NCBI GenBank assembly: GCA_015832175.1
Contig: WJXW01000003.1
Coordinates: 2,170,001 to 2,234,000 of the forward strand
Source of the DNA: Paraphaeosphaeria minitans
Lineage: Eukaryota > Ascomycota > Dothideomycetes > Pleosporales > Didymosphaeriaceae
Length of the DNA stretch: 64,000 nt
Direction of reading: 5' to 3'
Part shown: positions 13,007 to 23,830 of the stretch, in pieces
How positions within the stretch are numbered: position 1 is the first letter of the stretch
Layout: the number at the start of each line of letters is the position of its first letter
Program-made: the position numbers and the translations under genes
The notes under the pieces: model-generated
Databases searched by the model: none
The model's input: only the letters and a program-made list of their open reading frames with translations
Told to the model about the DNA's origin: nothing

Positions 13007-13030
13007 AGATCACGTCTACCGAACAGGCCC
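13007..13030 (-). repeat. Right terminal inverted repeat of the MITE
   Basis: It ends CCGAACAGGCCC and is followed by TTA (13031-13033). It is the inverted partner of 5633-5656; intact ends and matching duplications show that the host element is still complete around the inserted retrotransposon. Confidence 0.8.
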
Positions 13031-13804
13031 TTATATACACTGAGCTTGGGCCTCTCTGTCAAGACAAGTACGTGTTCCTTGCTGCTTGGAAAAGTTCGAG
13101 CAGAACAGCTAGAGCTGATGCATGCACTTAGGCCCTCTCCTGACCCGATCAACCCAAAGGAACCATCTGCTGTTAACTATAGTGGTAGATACAGCATCAT
13201 CGACAGCGAGTCGGCCTGTATTGCCTAGCCTGTGATGGCTTACTGTATTCAGTAAGTCGGCGTAGCGGAACAAGTAATATTGCTGCCACAATAAGCCCAA
13301 ATTCGATGAGCCCTCGGCGAGGCTACATCAGAGACCATTACTTTGTGAACAGAACGAGATTGAAACTTCACTTCGGACTTATTCGACTTCGGCACGTTCT
13401 CTTCGGGTTGATGAAACTCCTGCACGTCGCTCTCGGAAGTATGAGACTACTGCAAGTTCCGTTTCGGAAAATTGGGACCCTTTGTTGGGTGGAACCTGGA
13501 AGAGTGATGATTGCTCATTGCGGAATGAAATGGACAATACGTTCTTTTACCGCTTTCGGATCGAACATGATGATGAAAACTGAGCATATGAGGCACACTG
13601 AAAAGAGACCAGCTTTTCATTTCATCATATTGAGACTAGACAAGTCCTAACTCATGCGCTAATGGCAACCGCATTCAAAGTGCCCAATTTCGACTGGTCC
13701 GAAGTGTAGTTCCAAGGGTGGCTGATAGCCTGGCACCGCTGCTTCGCCAAATCTTCGAGCACACTCTGTAGTTCAACATCTTCTCCCCAACAGCCGCCCT
13801 CTCT
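13031..13804. other. Intergenic interval, no supported gene
   Basis: It holds a 114-codon ORF on + (13306-13650) built on imperfect ~30-bp repeats rich in CTTCGG and GCACGT words; I do not consider it coding. The right-hand end is the 3' flank of the gene at 13805-14704. Confidence 0.4.
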
Positions 13805-14704
13805 CTACCCCACCAACGTCCCAATCAACCCTTCGACACCCTTCCCCGTCTCTACCACCTTCCCCACCCCTTCCCCAACCAACGGCCCCAAGTCCGCCCT
13901 CCCGCCCCCCTCCACCAACTTCCCATCCCGCGCCTCCCTCAACATCGTCTCAAACCGCAAGTGGCTCTTCCAGAACAGCACCTGACACGCCAACACCAAC
14001 AGGCAGGTCTTTGCTAGAGATTCGGGGCTCACGCGCATGCGGCAATAGCAGTCTTCGAACTCGAAGCTAAGGAGGACTGGTACTGCAGGGGCGAGGTTGG
14101 CAAGCATGGAAGGGAGGGCGTTTTTGAGGGGGAGGAGCGCAGTGAGAACGGATTTGGAGGAGAGGCGGTCGGGGGGCGTGATAGTGAGGTGGAGGGTGTG
14201 GAGGTTGCGGAGTTTGGGGAGGAGAGTTGTCAGGGTTGATACTGTGGGGTTCGTCAGTCGGCTTGAAAATGACAATCTGGGAGGAGATGTACTGTATCTC
14301 GCATTCTCTTGGTTCCCGTCACCTTCCTGCCCAAGGCCGCCTTGTTTCTTCGCCCAAGCCTTGCCTGGGGTGTCCGGATGATGGAGTCCCTCGACTTTCA
14401 GATGGCGAACTAAATGGAGGTACTTCGGCGCAGGTACACCGCTGCATACATCTTTCCCTTTCCCCGGACGTATGCAAATAGTGTTTTTGCAATAGAGCAC
14501 GGCGGCGGCCTCGTCATGGATTTGGCGGCTGACACGGAGAAGCGAAAGATCGAGCTCGTTCGTGTGGTCCCTGGGAAGTGCAGTGATGGGCTCGGAGCCA
14601 GCAGCCACAGTTTCGTACACCATCACACGCAACTCTGCGGGCATGGCATCGAGGAAGAGGCACCTCTCTTGAACCCCCTGAATAGAACGACCTTTCTCAA
14701 GCAT
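13805..14704 (-). CDS. 2EXR/F-box-like hypothetical protein (299 aa)
   Basis: A single-exon ORF. Residues about 19-36 read DAMPAELRVMVYETVAAG, and about 30 residues on LSLLRVSRQIHDEAAAVLY. This pair is the usual start of the large filamentous-fungal family annotated as F-box-like or 2EXR proteins, where the first block resembles an F-box helix. The family is strongly expanded in dothideomycetes and no general function is established. The rest of the protein is leucine-rich with short helices and has no further motif I recognise. The ORF is intact and GC-rich, with no RIP damage although it lies under 1 kb from the transposon. A competing 190-codon ORF on the other strand (14414-14986) lacks such motifs. 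Confidence 0.7.
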   Translation of the reverse strand: MLEKGRSIQGVQERCLFLDAMPAELRVMVYETVAAGSEPITALPRDHTNELDLSLLRVSRQIHDEAAAVLYCKNTICIRPGKGKDVCSGVPAPKYLHLVRHLKVEGLHHPDTPGKAWAKKQGGLGQEGDGNQENARYSTSPPRLSFSSRLTNPTVSTLTTLLPKLRNLHTLHLTITPPDRLSSKSVLTALLPLKNALPSMLANLAPAVPVLLSFEFEDCYCRMRVSPESLAKTCLLVLACQVLFWKSHLRFETMLREARDGKLVEGGGRADLGPLVGEGVGKVVETGKGVEGLIGTLVG

Positions 14705-15646
14705 ATCTCTAGCCGCTTTGAAGAGAAGTTAAGAGCGGTCTTGGTGTTTTGTACCGAGTATACACAGGGTGAAGTGAAACACAAGATGTCGCACTCAAGA
14801 ATCGACAAGAATAAGAGTCCCGTCCTCTCACCGGACCCTTCGACAATCTATACCCTCGCGACAAAGACTGCACACCATGACGTGCGCGCCACAGACGCTC
14901 CTTCTGCATCCATGGGCCCACCTCCGGTGATCGATCATGTCTCACGCGACCACGACCAAAACATCAGTGAAAGTTCGGCCCACTGAGGCTCATGCGGCAG
15001 AGCTAGCTGTTCTTCTGGAAGGTGAGCAACGTCCTAGAAGAGCTTTGGAAACAGACTAGAAGCGTTAGCATCCGAGACGAGGCGTGAGCGTTTGGTGCGC
15101 TAGTCTATCTTTCGAGCGGTGTTATACCGTGTGCCTCACCCGGCGAGCCGGTGAGCCGGCGAAGCTGCTACCACGGGAGGATTCGGCGTGCAAAACTTGA
15201 GGCGCATTTTTTGTTCTCGTGCAGATGCAGCAGGGGTGGCTTGTGGCTTGTGGTTGATGGTATTGTACAGTACTGAGGTATCCTTTGTTAACTTAGAATT
15301 GAACCCAAAGCTCGGCAAGCGGAACTGCATGACTTGTCTCCTTTCCCCCACTTGCAGTCTCAGGGCCACGCGACGCAGCCGCTGTTGCCGTCGGAGCTGC
15401 TCCGACGACGCCAATCGCCAAAACTGCGGTGAATTGTGCAACCGCTAGACAAGCTGTAGAGAAGGCAAGCCGAGTCTACAATGCCAAGCTCGCCAAATCT
15501 GATACAAAGCTTTGCTCTATCCGTCATGATTCGTAACGTCGTGATAGTAAGACCCATAAAAGGATTCATAAACAAAGAAAGCCAAAATGACAAAGAAATA
15601 ACATTGCAATGACGAATGTAGTACGCTTAGCTAAAACGTAAAGTCG
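14705..15646. other. Intergenic interval with a weak alanine-rich open stretch
   Basis: No supported gene. On + a frame at about 15358-15537 is alanine/lysine-rich and follows a possible acceptor (CACTTGCAG at 15348-15356), but I could not find a convincing upstream exon or start. It may be a relic. Confidence 0.35.
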
Positions 15647-17390
15647 TTAGTACTCAGAGTCGCGTCGGCTGCGGCTACGCCGTCTCCTTCTCCTTGCAGC
15701 CCGGCGGCTGTCGGAGTCGGAGTCGCTGTAGCTATCTTCGCTGTACCGTTGGTCGCGCCTTCGGTCGCGGGATGGAGACTTAGAATAGCCTCGAGCCCTG
15801 CTGCGACTTCTAGACCGGCTCCGGCCACGATGTTCTCGCGGCCGGGACGTCGAGCCACCTGCCCTTTTCCTATGTCAAGGAGATACGAAATCAGTAAAAA
15901 GTTCCAAGGAAATCCGCGGTGTAACAGCAAACAAAGCCGATGCTCAACGCTCGATAAACCCACAACATCAATCCACACAGCTCCACTTACTTGTCGTGCC
16001 TCTTCTCAAGTTCTCGGCCGCCGAACGCACCGATACCTGCTCCTATAAGAGTACTTAGCGTTCCATGTCCGACTGCCCTGCCAGCCAGTCCACCAGCCAA
16101 CGCACCTCCCACCGAAGCCGCCAAGTTTTTGTCATGCAGATCCATACTCTCAAACCTGTCACGGAACTTGTCAGTGACACGGCTACGAGAGCGACCATGC
16201 TGACCAGCAGACCTTGCCCTGTGCCGCTTGTCATCCTTATGGCGGTGACGGCGCGAGGACGAGGAGCTGCCATGGCGGTCCGGAGGCGAGTCGTACGCAG
16301 CGACTTGGTTGTCTGGGTACGGATACTGGGCTAGCGAGGGCTGCGAACGCGACGACTGTCGATAGAACGGCGGTGGAGACGGGTAGGTATTGCCCGCAGC
16401 AGGATGGCCGGCGTTGGAGGGGGCATAGTCGGCAGGATTGTATGGCGTGTATCCAGTAGTGGGTGGTGGAGGTATGTACGAGTTCACATTCATTGGAGAT
16501 GGAGCGTATCCAGCACCCGGTGTGTATCGCGCAGCTGTCTGGGACATTGGCTGAGGTGAGTTAGTGGCTGGACGGCTGAGCAGAGCCGCAAGAGGTGGCT
16601 CATAGGAGGGTGAAAAGGAAGCACCAAGTGGAGTGCCGGTGCGCAGCGACTTCATGGTGGGAAATGTAGGAAATGGAGAAAGAGGATGAAGGGGAGCCGA
16701 CATGTTCGACGGGGACCTGCTCCTGAGCTTCGACCGCAGCATTTGCAGCGGCCTCGGCGTAGGGCGGCCTACCGGAAGTGTCGCGCTTCGATTGCGAGAG
16801 GCGGTGGTATTTACCTGAGGAGGGTATCCCTGGTCTTGCCTTGCCGAGTGCGCCCGGCGGTATGGGTCGTATTGTCCACCCGTGGCTGGCGGCGGCGATG
16901 CGTGCTCTTGCGGGTTGTATTGCCTGTACTCGGAGGTAGGAGGAGGAGGGAATTGAGGCCCACGGTCTGCACGTTCACGGTCCATCTGGAGGCGCTCGTT
17001 GCTCTCGCCGTCAAACCCGCTGCTGCGCTGCTGTGGGTGCCTTCCACGACTCAAGCTGCGGCTCAGGCTTCGACTGTGACTGCGCCCCAGACTCTTGACG
17101 CGGCGACGTCGACCCTGCCGGCGCTGATCGCGATCGTAGTCGCTGTCGATGTAGCTACTGGAGCCCGAGTGTTCGCTCGGTGGGGTTCGCTCGCGCTGCG
17201 ACCGGCGTCTACCACGGTCGTCTCTCTGCTCGCTCTTGCCTCGTGTATCGAGCAAAGGGCGTCGCTTGGTCTTGGACTTCGGGTGTCTCTTGTGATCTGG
17301 CGTAAAGAAGCCGCCCGGAATCGCTTCAAAAATCCTGTCCGGGAGTTTGTCTGCGCCGTAGTCCAGCGCCTTGAAAGCAAGAACAGACAT
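15647..17390 (-). CDS. Glycine-zipper, RS-rich fungal protein (540 aa)
   Basis: Two exons, 17390-15991 and 15869-15647. The 121-bp intron has donor GTAAGT (15990-15985) and acceptor TAG (15872-15870). The start M-S-V-L-A-F-K-A-L-D-Y-G-A-D-K-L-P opens a conserved N-terminal helix. It is followed by a long disordered stretch rich in Arg-Ser, Pro, Tyr and Gln. Residues near 425-465 form a glycine zipper (GGALAGGLAGRAVG, then LIGAGIGAFGG), a pattern seen in membrane-associated fungal proteins. The second exon encodes a basic Arg-Ser tail ending in S-R-R-D-S-E-Y. Retaining the intron would stop the protein right after R-H-D-K, losing the RS tail. The function is not known to me. Confidence 0.8.
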
Positions 17391-19003
17391 CTTGGGCGGA
17401 CCGCCGGCAGGTTACCAAAACTGGGTGTACAGTGCTGACTGACGTATGAGTCCGGGCGTGATTGGAGGAGTGAAGGCGCGAGCAGCCGAAGCGGAATAGC
17501 GCGCTGGTAGTTGAACGGGGCCTCTGGATGATGGAGATGATGTACAGATGGTGTATAGAGTCGATAAATACCTAGTGAGGTTTCTTGGATGACGGAAGCT
17601 TTCGACGACGAGTCAGTCTTTTGCGGTACAGTCAAGAGCGCGCAGTACGATTTAAGGAAGCGGCGATTTCTGTGGCAGTTGCCCATGTGAGATGCTCCGA
17701 AATGCGATCTGACGTCACCGATCGGTACCACTTTTGAGACCCCTTGCTCATTCCGCATAGTGCTGCACGTCCATTGGTCTAGACTGGGTGTTATTCTACT
17801 CACCGCTCTACCGCACGGCCTCTCGCAAAGAGCCTCAGAAGGATACCGTGCAGATAGCCCGTTGACACGTACCCCTCGTCGTGGGGGGAATTTTCTCCAT
17901 GAATATCGCTTTTTGATCGATGAAAGCGCACCTGTATGGAATGGTAGATCAAGTCGACGTGCAGTGCTCTCGTAACTTTTATGTACCCTTACTTGATAGT
18001 TAGGGTGCAACAGCCAACATTCCCTCGGCAACATCGTCGTTCAATAGGACTCTGTCCGGCCATGGCCGCCATACGGCCCGGCTTTTACCTTTGGGCACGG
18101 CTGGGGTCAGTACCGGGCCGCATCGTGAAGCCCCGCTTGAGCTTCAGGTTGCCCAACGCTTGATCACACCAACAACGCAGCCATGCCAGATGACGACATG
18201 CTCCTACCTCCCTCTGTCCGCCTGGCCAAGGACAGCTTTTGGCAACTCGTCCTCCTACGCAATACGCGAATGATCTGCACGTGCTCGAACAGAGGGTCCG
18301 AGCCATGCTGAATCCAGTCGAGTGCAACGGCACAATACAATCAGATCTCGGATGGCTTGACTCATGGTCCGCAGTGCAGCGCAGTGTCTCGCTACGAGCG
18401 TGAGCTAGTAAAGTGGATGTTGAAAGATGCAGATGTTCTATAGCACCATCGCGTACTTCAGAGCTTGGTAAGACCAAAGCATTTCGAGACGAGGACTCAC
18501 AATTCTCAACGCATCATGGATGCAATTACATGAACAGCATAATGGCCCAATGCAAAATGGAATACTGTTTTGCCCTGTGGCGTGTCAGTGGCGTGTCTCG
18601 TTCCTGATCCAAGCCCGCGTGCTCCCAGCACAGTGGCTGACAGGAGAACCTGGACTTGTCGTGGCTACAATCTCTCGACATAGACTATTATACTATACTT
18701 ATGGAACTGTATCATGTAGTGAGTTCTTATGGGATGACTGCTCTACAAGACCAGTTCTTTGTGTAAGCCCCCGTGGGCAGGCCGTGCGTACGAGCCTTTA
18801 TTGTGAGCACCGAGCACCTTACGCATTAAGTGCTCATCGGAGTCCTGATATCGCACGGCACTATGTTTATCAGGTAAGCTTAAAGCAAGATGCTGGCATC
18901 GAAAGTAGAATTAATATGGGGTATACTTGTGTCCAGATATCAACGCTTGATTCCTTGTCCAATACCGAGACCCCCAAGAAAAAGAAACCGGAAAAAACCC
19001 TAG
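17391..19003. other. Intergenic interval, no supported gene
   Basis: It contains the promoter of the glycine-zipper gene and the 3' flank of the kinase-like gene. ORFs of 60-320 codons here (for example 17063-18034 on -) are shadows or composition artefacts. I saw no RNA gene. Confidence 0.4.
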
Positions 19004-20197
19004 TTATACCTCGCCGATAAGGTCACCTGTGCTTGGAGGCTGGCTCCGCAGCCGACCTGCTGGCTGTCCTGCACTGTCATTGACTTCGATCATATCGTCG
19101 ACCATGCGCAAGAATCTTGTGCGGTACTCGTCACTCGTGGTCGTAATGCTCATGGGTCCGTGGTTCCTGCCCCATTTCAGGAAATTGAATGTGTTGACCA
19201 GACCGGTCATTGCCATTGCTTGGACTGCGTCTTTTGCCCAGAAGAAATCTAGGAGAATAGCCCGATACACCCATTTGCCATCGTTTGAGGTAATCCCAGT
19301 GCGCCAAGGCGCGTCTTTTCCGGGCGGAACGGGCACGTTGTGGGTGGAGACGATGGAGGCCGGATACCGGACAAGGAAGAGGCTGTAATCAACAGCGTTA
19401 TTTTCTTGCAGAATCTTTGTATCCTTCGTTATCTGAGCGACAAGGTCCTCCTTCTGGTCGATCGTCAGTCGAACCTTGTCCGGGAACTCGTCGATCAAGC
19501 GCTCTTTCACACTTTCGGGCGCAAGCCTGCCGCCAGCCACATCGCGTTCCGGATAAAAGTAGTCATTCGGCTTCAGGTCATATGTTTCCCATTGTTCTTG
19601 ATTGTCTTTTGAGCAGTCCGACTTGCCGTACAAAATGTTCTCCATCACGATGTGATGTCCAGGAGCGGTGCCTAGAGCAGCACCGATAGTCGGTGCAGGC
19701 GAGTACAAGAGATCAGTTATGCGGACAAGAAGAGAGCCTGGGTTGAGTTCCATGTGCTCGACGTAAGGATCTAGGAGGCGGTCTCGGAAGAAGGATTGCT
19801 CGAAGTGTCGGGGAAGTGACTTGAGTAAGAACTTAGAATTTGGTGTCGTGAAAAATGTCTGTTTATAGAATTATTAGAGTACACCAATAGATGTGCGGAA
19901 GCGCTCTCATACCGAGCCTGAGTAGCCTAAGTCTCCCACAGCGACGAGGTCGGTCCTCTTGTTGCGACTTGTAGAACGGAATGACTCCTTGTATTCTTCT
20001 TCATCGATCTCCCATATTTCGTTCCGTAGCCGTCTGAAGAGCGCTGCTCGGTATCGTGCTAGGGTAAGGTTGAAGACAGCGAAGAAAGCGAGGATCCGCG
20101 CAAGCAGACTCGGGCGGTCATCCGTGCCGTATGCTTTTTTTGGGGAGAATATTGCGCGTAGAATCGACTTGCTGATGAGGCGTTGTCGCGTGCCCAT
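19004..20197 (-). CDS. Phosphatidylinositol-phosphate-kinase-like protein (379 aa)
   Basis: Exons 20197-19913 and 19858-19004. The 54-bp intron has donor GTATGA and acceptor CAG, and the phase is 0. After a basic N-terminal region (residues 1-90) the kinase core begins with a glycine-rich turn (Y-S-G-S-T-F-F), the ATP-binding lysine context F-L-L-K-S-L, then M-E-N-I-L-Y-G, Y-D-L-K, the catalytic-loop signature V-D-Y-S-L-F-L and a late L-L-D-F-F. These correspond in order to PIPK signatures (IKT, VMNN, YDLKGS, MDYSLL, IID). The protein is much shorter than Mss4-type kinases and has no FYVE or chaperonin domain. The usual Gly-Ser after Y-D-L-K is replaced by Pro-Asn, so activity on phosphoinositides is uncertain. 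Such short homologs are often labelled SAICAR-synthase-like. An upstream in-frame ATG at 20302 is possible. Confidence 0.75.
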
Positions 20198-23100
20198 TGT
20201 GAAGAGCGTCAAGCGCTTTGCGTGGATGGGGGTATATGTTCCTCTGCGCCTGGCAGACGCAGTTGCTAGATAGCAGAGCGTGTAGGTACCTACAATAAAC
20301 AATTACCTACCTACGTCATTTCTTGGCAACGCGCTTTGCACGTGAACGAACGCTGGGCGAACTTCGCCGTTCTGGGAACATTGATTGTCTTCCAGTCATT
20401 ATTCTTGTTGCTGTGTCGTAACTGCCGCCTCACGCTCTTACCTTACAACCAATCTAGATCAAAACCAGACCTTCCGTGTATTTTAAGGCTACCAATCGCA
20501 TGTGCAGCATGTAGCTCTAAGTACAGATGCAGTGCCGGATCGTCTCGGCGGCTAGTCTTACCCAATGTTCGAAAAGAGCCCTTTTATAACTACAGTAAGT
20601 AGGGGTCCGGCTCGAGATTCGAGTCGTATGCAGAGAACCGTCGCGGTCCTAACCAAGCAAGCCCTGGCCTATACCAGCAAAGGAAATCTGAGAATCACCA
20701 ACAAAACATCACCCGCTCGACGCAGGGACCCGCGACACCTCATCCATGTGGAAATAAAGATGATAGCCTGAGAGGTATGCTTGACCACAGAAGCCTCAAC
20801 TACTTCTACGGGGTGACCATCGTGTTCTGGATAGTACGGACTTAGGCGAGAATTAAGTACCATCAACGTTGCGTGGTCTGGTCAAAGACCTTGAACATCC
20901 ACCGCACCAAGTCGGCAGCCTCCATTTTGGACTTCAAAAAGATGAAGAGGGATGTTGTTGGTTGCTAGATGAAGAGGGATGTTGTTGATTGCTAGATGAA
21001 GAGGGATGCTGTGTTTACTGCTAGACGAAGAGCGAGGTGCGTCTTGTCCTAGGTGATGCAGAAGTGATTTGCATGCCAAGGTGACGTGCGACACGCCACC
21101 GATCATTCGCGGTTTGCCTCGACAGCCGCCCCTTGATTTCATCACCATCCTGTGTTGACTGTGTTGATTGTGTTGACTGTGTTGACACGTTGCGGTTAGC
21201 AAAACGCAGGCAGCAGCGACGCTTTCCTTCCGACGTGAGGCGAAGGAGCTGTTCCGCCTTGTCTCTCGTTGGGCACAAAACGCGCCAACACGGTGTCAGC
21301 AGACGTCGGCGTCTCCACAGCTGAGGCCGAAGGTAGCCGTGGCTTGGTCACGCTGACGACAAGCAGGATGCTGGCATGGCGCTGTGGAGTGTTCTGGCTG
21401 GCCGCTGCATGTGTGCACGACGCTTGGCCGGCTAGAGCTGCCTGGAGCAGTGGAGAGTCGCCGTCCCAGGCCAAGCCGAGGAATCCCCCCTCGGAAGGCA
21501 TCGGAGCGCGAGCTGCGAACCCCCTGCGAAGGTCAAACCAGTCGAGGGTGACGCGGTGGCCTTGTTGTGCCCATCGGATATAAGGAGATGCTGCTGACAC
21601 GGTTTCGGCAAGTCGTCTCGCATCTCGTGTTGACGTAGCGGGGATGGTGGTTCGCCCCAACAAAGTGCCACTGCCTCAACATGCTGAGCAAGACGGCCAC
21701 GGGCGGTGCCGCGACGCCGAGCTGTTCGCATGACCTTGCTGTTTGCAGTGCCGCGGCGGAGCAGCCGGACATCCAGATGAATGCTTCATCACCGAGCTGA
21801 AGGCTGGAAGAGCCGTTCCAGTCACAGCCAAGGACAGGTGCGCCGGGCGCTGCTAAATGCCCTCATCGGGGCCGAGGAGCAGCAAACACGGCAAATTGGG
21901 CTTGTTCGGGGCTTCGTCCAATGGCAATGTGCGCAATAAGAAAGGAGAGGCGCGGTGCGATTGGCTGGGCTGGGCCGGGCCGGGCTGGGCCGGGCTGGCA
22001 GTGCGACGACGCAGCGGGGGAGAAGCTGAAGCCTACTAGTCTCTAGGTAGATACTAGATGCTACCTAGATAGTCCGATAAGTCTGTGTACGCAAGAGCCG
22101 GACTGGGAAAAGGAGAACCTGGAGAAGGGCCAGCGCGATGGCCCAACGGGACGATGCCGCCGTCGTCTTCGCCTTCGCCTTCGCCTTCGCCTGGGCCTTG
22201 GGCCTGGCTGAGCGGCGAAGGCGCCGAGCAGGCAGCCTGGCGAAGAGAGGGAGGGGCAGTGTTGAGTGTGAGGCGGTTGGCCCTGCTGCAGCCTACCGCC
22301 GATGCGCCCAGCACCGTCACCGTCACCGTCACCGTCCGCCGCGCGTAGACAGCCTGAGCAATGAGCATGGCCTCGGGCACACGGTGGGCCAGCCCGGCGA
22401 GGAGCCACGATGCTGCAACTCGCCGTCGCAGCCAGCATGTTCGATCGCCATGGCAAACAGCAAACAGCAAACAGCAAACAGCAAACCGCTGTGGCTGCTG
22501 TTCGCCTCCCCGGGCGTGACTGTTGATGAAAAATCGGCCGGCTCCCAGCTTGCACTTGCCACCGTATGATTCATCGCATCCAGGGGCCCGTGCGCGCTGC
22601 GTTCGGCCTGGACAGCTGGTGTCGATATAGACCCTCGCCCCCAGCCAGCGCCCTCATCTCCATACTCGCATCAACATGGTCACTTCCATACCCCCGCAAG
22701 AGCCTCACGGCCTCATCTGAGCGTGTGCAGCCCATCCACACTGCACGCGAAGAGTCCACCTCTCCTCTCCGCCACTCTCCGCTCCACCTACGACGCCGTT
22801 TGCCTGGCCTTTGTCTTCAGCCAGCAGCGGACAAACAGCACCCGCTGCCTTGCCACAGCTCCGGTCTCTGACAAGACTCATCCCTCCTACAAGCAGGCCC
22901 ATTCCCCACCTGCCCTTTGCACCCCAAAGGCGTTCCTGCATCTCCTCTCCCACCCCTCTACCGTCCCTTCTGCATTCGTCGCAGCCGCGCCGAGTGCCGA
23001 CCGCCACTCCATCCTTGGCCTTGACCTCGCCTTCGACACCCATCATCTCGCCCATTTTGGATCGCTCTACACAACTTCACATGCGCCATCACTCGACCGC

Positions 23101-23234
23101 AATAACTCACCAATAACAACTTGCTTCTCCCTTGCACCCGTTTCCGCCGACCCACGAAGAGCGCTCCGACTGGTGACTCAGCCTCCAGCTAGTCACTACA
23201 CGAACACTTTCGCACATCGAACGAACTTGTCGCA
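20198..23234. other. GC-rich, repeat-rich interval ahead of the cyclin gene
   Basis: Three kilobases with no supported protein gene. It contains a 27-bp minisatellite (20941-21030), TGTTGACTG-type repeats (21146-21186), hexanucleotide runs of TTCGCC (around 22168-22193) and CACCGT (around 22312-22336), and CAAACAG runs (around 22450-22490). From about 22560 the + strand is pyrimidine-rich, as in long fungal 5' leaders. Confidence 0.45.
20941..21030. repeat. 27-bp minisatellite, about 3 copies
   Basis: The unit GATGAAGAGGGATGTTGTTG plus seven bases repeats three times with small changes; the third copy is altered and runs into GACGAAGAG. Confidence 0.8.
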
Positions 23235-23336
23235 ATGTCCTTTACCACAAACGATACCACTCCAGTAACTGTCGCCCAGAAATTCACTACCACGCTTACC
23301 AACAAGACCTTCGCTTTCGGGGGTTTCGCCTGCTAG
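23235..23336 (+). CDS. uORF or small peptide (33 aa) upstream of the cyclin gene
   Basis: ATG at 23235 sits in a good context (CGCAATGTCC) and opens 33 codons ending at TAG 23334-23336. The peptide starts M-S-F-T-T-N-D-T-T and ends F-A-F-G-G-F-A-C. It is rich in Thr and has no motif known to me. It lies about 500 bases before the cyclin start on the same strand, inside pyrimidine-rich DNA that looks like a leader. A regulatory uORF is the simplest reading; a separate tiny gene or chance are alternatives. Confidence 0.35.
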   Translation: MSFTTNDTTPVTVAQKFTTTLTNKTFAFGGFAC

Positions 23337-23830
23337 ATCTCCGCTTTCCTTCGGAACCTCGAGCTCTCGCGATAGCCACAGCTATCCCAGAGCTTATTTT
23401 CGAAGTGCACTGCGGCCAGGCCTCCTCACAGGATCTTGTTTAGTAATTTCTACGGCTGACGGTTACTGGAGTACCCTCCGGTAGCGCTTGGAGCCCGTCC
23501 GATCATCCTCACCGCTGCTCGAACAAGCACCACCCGCAACCGCCAATCGTACCTACACTCCTCGATCGTGCTTCGAATCTCGAAGACCACAAGACTGTAC
23601 TCAAGTCTCTGGAAATCACACGATCAAGACGTAGGATCCCATCCTCACGGTTCGTCTATCGGTTCCTTCCTTGGTCACCCCACGACCATCCGACCGCACT
23701 TTGCCACACAGCTCCTGGTCTACCGCGAGGTTAGCACTTCGAGACGTAACACCATAGTGTGCAGTCATCTCCACTCAATCTTTATAAAACACCTCTTGTA
23801 AAGGGTGTTGCTTAACGTTTCCCACACATC

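Larger units (their letters stand above)
5633..13030. mobile_element. PIF/Harbinger-like MITE (about 727 bp) split by a retrotransposon
   Basis: The left end at 5633-5656 begins GGGCCTGTTCGGT and the right end at 13007-13030 is its inverted complement: 24 bp with two mismatches, both G/A and so consistent with RIP. A second subterminal word, GGCTTGATCTC, is shared inside both ends. Immediately outside both ends is TTA (5630-5632 and 13031-13033), the 3-bp target duplication typical of PIF/Harbinger elements. Removing the inner retrotransposon and one CACTA copy leaves about 727 bp (5633-5950 plus 12622-13030) with no transposase ORF, so this is a non-autonomous element. Its body is AT-rich. 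The superfamily call rests on the duplication and the termini, not on a transposase match. Confidence 0.8.

Noticed and set aside
13306..13650. 114-codon ORF next to the MITE
   Set aside because: Built on imperfect short DNA repeats; the translation looks like R-L-L-H-V-x-L-G repetition with no family resemblance.
14414..14986. 190-codon ORF on the plus strand
   Set aside because: Antisense to the 2EXR/F-box-like gene and its leader; no recognisable domain.
15358..15537. Alanine-rich open stretch on + after a possible acceptor
   Set aside because: Coding-like composition, but no start or upstream exon with correct phase could be found.
17063..18034. 323-codon ORF on the minus strand
   Set aside because: It overlaps the glycine-zipper gene exon in another frame and its promoter; no motif and an Arg-rich composition artefact.
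18520..19020. 166-codon ORF on the plus strand
   Set aside because: No domain, unlikely composition, and it runs into the 3' end of the kinase-like gene on the other strand.
22061..22555. 164-codon ORF on - and similar ORFs on + around 22138-22569
   Set aside because: Created by hexanucleotide microsatellites (Arg-Arg or Ala-Phe runs); no conserved part.
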